Assembly (NCBI GenBank): GCA_965220315.1
Contig: CBDCPP010000002.1
Location: forward strand, 682,001 to 746,000
DNA: 64,000 nt
Direction of reading: 5' to 3'
From: JAPOXK01 sp965220315
Lineage (GTDB): Bacteria > Chloroflexota > Dehalococcoidia > Bin125
Part shown: positions 59,161 to 64,000 of the stretch, piece after piece
How the letters are laid out: each line of letters begins with the position of its first letter
Position numbering within the stretch: position 1 is the stretch's first letter
Notes under the pieces: model-generated
Database searches by the model: none
Seen by the model: only the letters and a program-made list of their open reading frames with translations
What the model was told of the DNA's origin: nothing
Translations under genes and position numbers: made by a program

Positions 59161-59657
59161 CAGGCAGACCCCTTCCCGTCGCCGGCCGCGTCGAGCACCG
59201 CCTGCACAATCTTGTCATAACCCGTGCAGCGACAGAGGTTGCCGGCCAGCCATAGGCGCACTTCATCTTCCGTAGGGTTTGGGTTGACGTCCAGCAGCGC
59301 CTTCGCCGCGACGATGAACCCCGGCGTACAGATCCCGCACTGCAGGGCCGCATCCTCCAGAAAGGTCTGCTGCAACGGGTGCAGCCCCTCGCTCGACGCG
59401 ATCCCTTCGATCGTCGTAATCGCCGACCCTTCCACCTCCGCCGCCATCACCAGGCACGAGCAGACGATGCGGCCGTCCAGGATCACCGTGCAGGCGCCGC
59501 AATTGCCGTTGTTGCAGCCCTCCTTGACCCCCATGAGGCCGATGCGCTCGCGCAGCGCCTCCAGCAGGCTGTCGCGCTCGTCCGCGAGGAACTCCTGTGG
59601 CTCGCCGTTGATCGTCGCCCCGACGACGATGCGGCGCGTGCCCGCCTCCGCCGTCAC
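59160..59657 (-). CDS. Second molybdenum hydroxylase [2Fe-2S] subunit
   Basis: The 165-residue iron-sulfur subunit begins at GTG 59657, which overlaps the FAD-subunit stop (GTGA). It has the ferredoxin-type motif EGCNNGNCGACTVILDG with a further Cys in IVCSCLVMA. The helical-domain cluster motifs are QCGICTPG near residue 110 and NLCRCTGYD near residue 145. An N-terminal extension of about 15 residues precedes the ferredoxin fold. The upstream frame to 60242 belongs to the FAD-subunit gene and is excluded. Confidence 0.94.
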   Translation of the reverse strand: MTAEAGTRRIVVGATINGEPQEFLADERDSLLEALRERIGLMGVKEGCNNGNCGACTVILDGRIVCSCLVMAAEVEGSAITTIEGIASSEGLHPLQQTFLEDAALQCGICTPGFIVAAKALLDVNPNPTEDEVRLWLAGNLCRCTGYDKIVQAVLDAAGDGKGSA

Positions 59658-60526
59658 GGTGTCCCTCCCGCTCGCTCCGCGGCGGCGCGGATGCAGCGCG
59701 CCACCAACACGCCAGCCAGGTGCCGGCGTTGCTTCACGGTCCCGCGCATGTCGTCGATCGGTCTGGCGGCCGCGCGGGCGGCTGCGGCTGCCGCCTCGAT
59801 CGCCGCGTCCGACAGCGGTTCGCCGGTCAGCGCCGCGCCCGCCTCCTCGACCAGCAGCGGCGTGGGGGCAACCGCTCCCACCGCTACCCGCGCGCTGCCG
59901 ACCCGATCTCCGTCGAAGCGGAGGCTGACCGCCGCGTTCGTCACGGCGATATCCATCTCCCCACGGGGGATGAAGCGCCGGAATGCGGCGCCGGTACGGT
60001 CGTTCGGCGGCGGCACCCGCAGCGCCACGACAAACTCGCCGCCTCCCAACACGTTCCGCCCCGGGCCCGTGCAGAAATTCTCGACCGCCACCGTCCGCCG
60101 CCCGTTCGGTCCCGCGATCTCGACCGTTGTCCCCAGCGCGATCAGCGCCGGGATGCTGTCCCCCGCAGGAGACGCATTGCACAGATTGCCGCCCAGGCTG
60201 GCTCGGCCCTGGATCGCGACGCCGCCGATCAGCGTGGAGCAATCGATCAGGCAGGGATAGTGTTCTTGTACCGTCGGGTCGGCGGCGATGCGATAGCAGG
60301 GCGCCGCTGCGCCGATCGTGAGGCCGGCCGCCGGCTCGTAGTGGATCGCCGTGAGCGGCTCCAGCGCCTTCACGTCCACGAACAGGTCGACGTCGATGCG
60401 TCGCTCCCGCGCCAGAACGATCAGATCGGTACCGCCTGCCAGGACGCGGGCGCGAGGCCCGCCCCGCTCCAGCAGTTCCACCGCTTCTTCGACGGAAGAC
60501 GGGCGCGCGTAGTTCACGGCCTGCAC
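59654..60526 (-). CDS. Second molybdenum hydroxylase FAD-binding subunit
   Basis: The 290-residue flavoprotein has the N-terminal YARPSSVEEAVELLERGGP segment, FAD-pyrophosphate loop LAGGTDLIV near residue 35 and the second loop with IQGRASLGGNLCNASPAGDSIP near 105-125. The VNFxxGP-type VENFCTGPGRNVL block lies near residue 155, followed by the C-terminal domain. It is the first gene of the block, and 393 bases of non-coding DNA separate it from the divergent M24-type gene, so the promoter of the hydroxylase operon lies there. Confidence 0.92.
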   Translation of the reverse strand: MQAVNYARPSSVEEAVELLERGGPRARVLAGGTDLIVLARERRIDVDLFVDVKALEPLTAIHYEPAAGLTIGAAAPCYRIAADPTVQEHYPCLIDCSTLIGGVAIQGRASLGGNLCNASPAGDSIPALIALGTTVEIAGPNGRRTVAVENFCTGPGRNVLGGGEFVVALRVPPPNDRTGAAFRRFIPRGEMDIAVTNAAVSLRFDGDRVGSARVAVGAVAPTPLLVEEAGAALTGEPLSDAAIEAAAAAARAAARPIDDMRGTVKQRRHLAGVLVARCIRAAAERAGGTP

Positions 60527-60919
60527 GATGACTACCCTAACCAGCGACGCCCGCGGCGACGATCATCCACCGGCCACGAAACCGCTGCCGGACAAGGGCG
60601 CCACGGCCGTGCTCTCGGCTTGAGTCGGTTTGATCACGCGCATGAGCGTCTCAAATTCCCAACGGCATTGCCCGACGGCTGCTGCGCGGCCACCGGTTCC
60701 ACGCAGGACAAAGTAGTCGCCGCTGAGCGGCAGTGACAACCCCAAGCTGCTTCTTGGTTAGGGAGCTGTGGGGCCGTAGCGCTGTACCATGGCAGACGCG
60801 CTTGATGAATTCCCTCCGTCGATGAACTCGGTCTCGCCTCGCTGCAGTGGCATTGTATGGTGGGTTTCCGAAGCCGCTGCATGCCCCAGTGTCACCGACG
60901 GCGCCGCCAGGGGATCGCA
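60527..60919. other. Divergent intergenic region without a gene
   Basis: These 393 bases lie between the start of the second hydroxylase operon (-) and the M24-type gene (+), so both promoters must be here. Short open frames on both strands have no protein-like composition. I see no RNA gene, array or strong inverted repeat. The last bases, AGGGGATCGCA, form the ribosome site for the M24-type gene. Confidence 0.6.
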
Positions 60920-62035
60920 ATGCTCAACAAGGACCGCTTGCGACGCGCCCAGGAGCGCATGCGGGATCAAGGCATCGACGCCTATCTCATCCTGACTCAC
61001 GACGATTACATCTATTTCTTCGGCGAAGATCGCTTCCAGCCTCGTGCCATCGTCCCGGCAACGGGGCCGCCCATCATCGTCACGTTTATCGGTGAGGAGG
61101 ATGAGGTCAGGAGGTCGATCGGCGTCGCAGACGCCAGAGTCTTCGGAACCGTCGGCCAGCAGATCAAGGATGTCGTCGGCGCAATGCGCGAAATGATTGG
61201 CGACAAGGAGTCGATGACAGTAGGGGTGCAAATGTGGTTCAGCACTCCTGCATTCCTGCTCACACTGTTTCAGCGAGCCAATCCAAAGGTGCAGGTTGTT
61301 GACATCGCCCCGGTCATGGACGAACTCCGCATGATCAAAGACGAGGGAGAGATAGAGCTAATCCGTCGTGCGGCGCGAATCGCCGCAGCAGGAATGGAGG
61401 CGGCGACCCGGTACCTCAGGCCGGGAGCCACGGAGAATGAGGTTGGAGCCGAGATCGAGTATGCGATGCGAAAGGCCGGTGGGAGTGGGGTTGCGACGCC
61501 CGTCTTCGTAAATTCCGGAGTGCGATCGGGCTGGCTGCATGGCACGACTTCACACAAGGAGATTGAGGTTGGCGATCTTGTCGTGGTCGATGTGGTCCCC
61601 AGGTACAAGGGCTATTGCGCCAACATGACGCGCTCGTTTGTCATCGGGCCGCCCACATCGGAGCAGCGCGATATGTTCGAGACATACCAGCGGGCGCAGG
61701 CGGCGGGAATTGAGGCGCTTAGGCCGGGCGCGCGGAATCGCGACATAGACGCAGCAGCCCAGGATGTCTTCTCCGCAGCCGGCTATGGAGATTTCTACAT
61801 CTCTGGGATCAGTCACGGCATCGGCCTCGATTTCGAGGAACTGCCCCGGCCGACTATTCATCCTGCCGACTCGCGCGTTGAGCTTCGTAAGAATATGGCT
61901 GTGACCGTTGGGCACTCCGTGCTTTCCGTGCCCGGCATAGGCGGGGTACGCATTGAAGACACGTTCCACCTGACGGGTGAGCGGCCTGAGCCGCTAACGC
62001 TGTACGACCCCGGTTTCGAGCTTGCCGCCGATTAG
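60920..62035 (+). CDS. M24-family (aminopeptidase P/creatinase fold) protein with altered metal site
   Basis: The 371-residue protein has the two-domain pita-bread layout. The N-terminal domain starts with RLRRAQERMRDQGIDAYLI. The C-terminal domain has EGEIELIRRAARIAAAGMEAA, then VDVVPRYKGYCANMTRSF near residue 235, GISHGIGLDFEELP near residue 300 and GVRIEDTFHL near residue 350. Of the five metal ligands in Xaa-Pro peptidases, the first Asp, the His and the last Glu are present. The second Asp is Asn (CANMTR), and the Glu of the usual EPG segment is missing (TVGHSV). Creatinase is a known M24 member without metal. So this may be creatinase-like or another non-peptidase enzyme. ATG 60920 follows AGGGGA. 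Confidence 0.82.
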   Translation: MLNKDRLRRAQERMRDQGIDAYLILTHDDYIYFFGEDRFQPRAIVPATGPPIIVTFIGEEDEVRRSIGVADARVFGTVGQQIKDVVGAMREMIGDKESMTVGVQMWFSTPAFLLTLFQRANPKVQVVDIAPVMDELRMIKDEGEIELIRRAARIAAAGMEAATRYLRPGATENEVGAEIEYAMRKAGGSGVATPVFVNSGVRSGWLHGTTSHKEIEVGDLVVVDVVPRYKGYCANMTRSFVIGPPTSEQRDMFETYQRAQAAGIEALRPGARNRDIDAAAQDVFSAAGYGDFYISGISHGIGLDFEELPRPTIHPADSRVELRKNMAVTVGHSVLSVPGIGGVRIEDTFHLTGERPEPLTLYDPGFELAAD

Positions 62036-62351
62036 TACGAAGTTCGCTAAGAGGATCGGCCCCGTGCCCGCTCGACCCGCCGTTTATCGCAGGCCACTCG
62101 GCGTGGATGAAGCGGTGATTGCTGCGCCTTAAGCCCGGTCCGCTGTTCCCGAGGCGGCCTTGATGGCGTGGTGCTGGTAACGGTGGATGGTTTGCTCCAG
62201 CGTCTGGTCGTCAGGGGGCATGGGGACTTGGGCGTTGCGCAGCGAGTTCGTGCGCGTCGTGCGGTCAGGCATGTCCGATCCAAACAGGGGTGGGTTCTGG
62301 CCTGGACTGCTCATTGCGGATTCACGGCTTGAGTAGCTGTCCCCAAGCTGG
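62036..62351. other. Intergenic region between convergent genes
   Basis: These 316 bases separate the M24-type gene (+) from the EndoIII-like gene (-). A 61-codon frame on the minus strand (62129-62314) has no ribosome site and no resemblance I can name; I do not call it a gene. No clear terminator hairpin with a T-run was found. Confidence 0.5.
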
Positions 62352-63662
62352 CTACCCGCTCGTGACGCGCGCTGCGCGTTCGATGTCTTTCGGGCAGACG
62401 TGGGTCAGCGGGCAGTGACCGCAGTTCGGCGTCCCCGCGTGACACCAGTTGCGCCCTACGTCCCAGACGGGGAAGTCGAGCGCTCCCGGTCGTGAAGGGT
62501 GGAGTTGCCGTGCGACGGCGATCATGTGGTCGGGAGCATCCCGATCCGCAAGCCGGGACCGAAGGAAGACGCGGCGGACGTGCACATCGACGGCCACATC
62601 GCTGCCCGCCATGCGGTCGACGGGCACGCCGAGGTCGCGATTGAGGATCTCGACCGCCATCGCAGCCTTCTTCTGGCCTATTCCGTTGAACTCGCTGAGC
62701 CGCCGCTGTAGCTCTACCGCCGATGGTCGGTCCGACCAGATCGCGGACGCATCGCCGCGGTAGTTCTGCTGAACCCTTCGCGCCGCGCCGACGAGCCATC
62801 GCGGCATCTTCTCGACGTAGCGGTGCAATTTCGGCTGCATCTGAATCGCGCGCCGGACGGCCTCCGGGTTGCTGATGATCTGTGCGGGATCGAGGTGTCC
62901 GATACGTTGCCGTAACTGGTGCGGGGCGGTCCATGCGCGTTCGGCAGGGATGCCCTGATCGAAAAGCACCGCCGTGAGGAAGGCGAACGCATCCGTCTTC
63001 ACAAGCGCATTGGCTTCGGCGTTGGGGGTGAAGTCCGGTGCGGCCTCGGCGTTGCCGGGTTCGAGGGTTGAGCCGTACCGCAATAATGCAGCGGCGATCG
63101 CTTGACGCGCCGCGTGGCCGTCGCTCTCCGCCGTGATCTCCTCGGGGCCCGGCCCCGGCGCCGTCGTGGCCGGCAGCGACGATCGGACGCGCCGTTGTGT
63201 GCTCAGTCTCCCCCACGCGGCGGCGCGCAGAAGAGCATGTCTGCTCCAACCCTCAATGTCGTCGAGCCGGATCTTGACCGCGCGGCTCCGCGGACTGTAC
63301 CGGCCGACCGCTTCTTCGGACATCACGGCGACGGTGAAACCGACATACTCAGGGGGGATGGGGTCGGTCGGCCGCAGATGTCGCTTCGTCACCTTGATCA
63401 GACTGAGCAAGCTTTGTGAGCGTGCGAAGTCGTCCGCCTCTACCCCCTCGACTGTCGGTGCACCTTCGACCCATGTCACCGAGTGGAGCCGAGGTCGGCC
63501 ATACACCGTGCGTCGGCTGACGCCGTGCCGGATGCGGAACTCGCCGCCCTCGAACCGCATAAGAGCGGCGTAGCCACGCTCGAAGTGCTCGGTTTCCTCT
63601 GGCCAGCGCCAAGAGAACGAGCCCAACCCGTTGGCGCTGATGAGGCGGATGTCCGGCGTCAA
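62352..63662 (-). CDS. EndoIII-like HhH-GPD DNA glycosylase with an extra N-terminal domain
   Basis: The 436-residue protein has an unknown N-terminal half (about 1-190: beta-rich, including FSWRWPEETEHFERGYAAL and GFTVAVMSEEAVGRYSPR). The C-terminal half is an endonuclease III-like domain. The domain shows AFLTAVLFDQGIPAERAW near residue 240, HhH segment FNGIGQKKAAMAVEIL with Lys at the lyase position, Asp in VDVHVRRVFLRS, and an iron-sulfur loop with spacing Cys-x6-Cys-x2-Cys-x5-Cys (NWCHAGTPNC, GHCPLTHVC). So it should remove damaged bases and nick abasic sites. The start is inferred at TTG 63662, eight bases after GAGGAG; GTG 63671 is the alternative. The N-terminal domain could recognise a particular lesion or nucleic acid. 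Confidence 0.82.
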   Translation of the reverse strand: MTPDIRLISANGLGSFSWRWPEETEHFERGYAALMRFEGGEFRIRHGVSRRTVYGRPRLHSVTWVEGAPTVEGVEADDFARSQSLLSLIKVTKRHLRPTDPIPPEYVGFTVAVMSEEAVGRYSPRSRAVKIRLDDIEGWSRHALLRAAAWGRLSTQRRVRSSLPATTAPGPGPEEITAESDGHAARQAIAAALLRYGSTLEPGNAEAAPDFTPNAEANALVKTDAFAFLTAVLFDQGIPAERAWTAPHQLRQRIGHLDPAQIISNPEAVRRAIQMQPKLHRYVEKMPRWLVGAARRVQQNYRGDASAIWSDRPSAVELQRRLSEFNGIGQKKAAMAVEILNRDLGVPVDRMAGSDVAVDVHVRRVFLRSRLADRDAPDHMIAVARQLHPSRPGALDFPVWDVGRNWCHAGTPNCGHCPLTHVCPKDIERAARVTSG

Positions 63663-63715
63663 CGTCGGCACTCCTCTACTGCTAGTTCGGTGGTTCCGGG
63701 TTGCGCCTGCGCCTG

Positions 63716-64000
63716 CTAATCGTCTACGCGCTCCAATACGACCACGGGGATCTCCCGCTCGGTCTTCGTCTGGTAGTCGTTGTAGGGCGGGTAGATCTGT
63801 GCCAGCTGCTCCCACCGCTTGGCCCGCTCGTCTCCGGTCGCCGTGCGCGCGCGCGCCGAGAAGCGTTCACCAAGCACCTGCACGCCGACTTCGGGCATCG
63901 CTACCAGGTTCAGGTACCAAGCCGGGTGTTCAGGCGCGCCACCCTTGGACGCAACGATCACGTAGGCGCCGTCCGCTTTGCCGTAGATCAGGGGCAGCGT
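63716..64000 (-). CDS. Deazaflavin-dependent nitroreductase-family protein (partial, 5' end outside)
   Basis: The frame is open to the window edge on the minus strand. Translation gives TLPLIYGKADGAYVIVASKG, then GAPEHPAWYLNLVAMPEVGVQV, and RWEQLAQIYPPYNDYQTKTE before a TAA-free run to the stop at 63716. This is the core of the Ddn-type F420-dependent nitroreductase family (PNPOx-like barrel), in which LPLIY, GGAPxHPxWYLNL and PxYxxYQxxTxR are signatures. It supports the presence of F420 in the host, in line with the LLM-class oxidoreductases. About 40-60 N-terminal residues lie outside the window. Confidence 0.87.
   Translation of the reverse strand, partial: TLPLIYGKADGAYVIVASKGGAPEHPAWYLNLVAMPEVGVQVLGERFSARARTATGDERAKRWEQLAQIYPPYNDYQTKTEREIPVVVLERVDD

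Noticed and set aside
62129..62314. 61-codon minus-strand frame
   Set aside because: No ribosome site, no recognisable similarity; probably chance in GC-rich intergenic DNA.

Overview
The window is GC-rich bacterial chromosome with tightly packed genes; 4-base ATGA/GTGA start-stop overlaps recur throughout. Lipoprotein-type substrate-binding proteins, two CO-dehydrogenase/xanthine-dehydrogenase-like molybdenum hydroxylases, LLM flavin oxidoreductases, amidohydrolases and a UreA-UreB fusion suggest a free-living heterotroph, perhaps Chloroflexota or an actinobacterium. No rRNA or tRNA gene was seen, so the taxonomy is inference only.

Layout. 1-5174 (+): a sarcosine-oxidase-gamma-like gene, then ureF-ureAB-ureC-ureG-ureD, with no ureE. 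5171-7351 (-): a restriction-modification island (Dam-type methylase, PD-(D/E)XK nuclease, small protein) lying between what look like the two ends of a broken hydantoinase-B gene; the N-terminal end is fused in frame to an IS1595-type transposase C-terminus. 7410-11654: a ThuA-like protein, an LLM oxidoreductase and a dimethylformamidase-large-subunit-like protein. 11661-15155 (-): four overlapping ABC-2-type transporter genes. 15243-20027 (-): an AapJQMP-type amino-acid ABC importer with a perfect 18-bp stem-loop behind the binding-protein gene. 20257-24716 (+): CoA-transferase, D-aminoacylase, SDR and acetyltransferase.

24702-49261 is an almost unbroken run of about 20 genes on the minus strand. 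Read in the direction of transcription it encodes a Zn-ribbon/OB protein plus thiolase, an LLM oxidoreductase, an amidohydrolase, a CoA ligase, a four-subunit ATP-dependent carboxylase (HyuA-like, zinc gamma, second HyuA-like, HyuB-like), an unknown protein, a second CoA ligase, CoxG and a three-subunit molybdenum hydroxylase, a BMP-type ABC importer, an amidohydrolase and a decayed CocE-like hydrolase. The two different HyuA-like subunits plus a zinc gamma subunit match the acetophenone-carboxylase core rather than acetone carboxylase or hydantoinase. With the CoA ligases and thiolase this predicts a route ketone -> beta-keto acid -> beta-ketoacyl-CoA -> thiolytic products.

49374-50837 (+) is an FG-GAP lipoprotein. 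50807-56480 is a candidate defence island: a minus-strand operon of a small helical protein, a MORC/MutL-like GHKL ATPase and two unrecognised proteins, divergent from a C5-cytosine methyltransferase coupled to a Tyr-type HhH-GPD glycosylase suited to repairing T:G mismatches from deaminated 5-methylcytosine. No nuclease domain is recognisable, so the 257- and 276-residue proteins are candidate effectors. 56526-60526 (-) is a second molybdenum hydroxylase with a MoaD-like protein that carries a tail beyond Gly-Gly. The window closes with an M24-fold protein lacking two metal ligands (+), an EndoIII-like glycosylase with a new N-terminal domain (-) and a partial deazaflavin-dependent nitroreductase (-).
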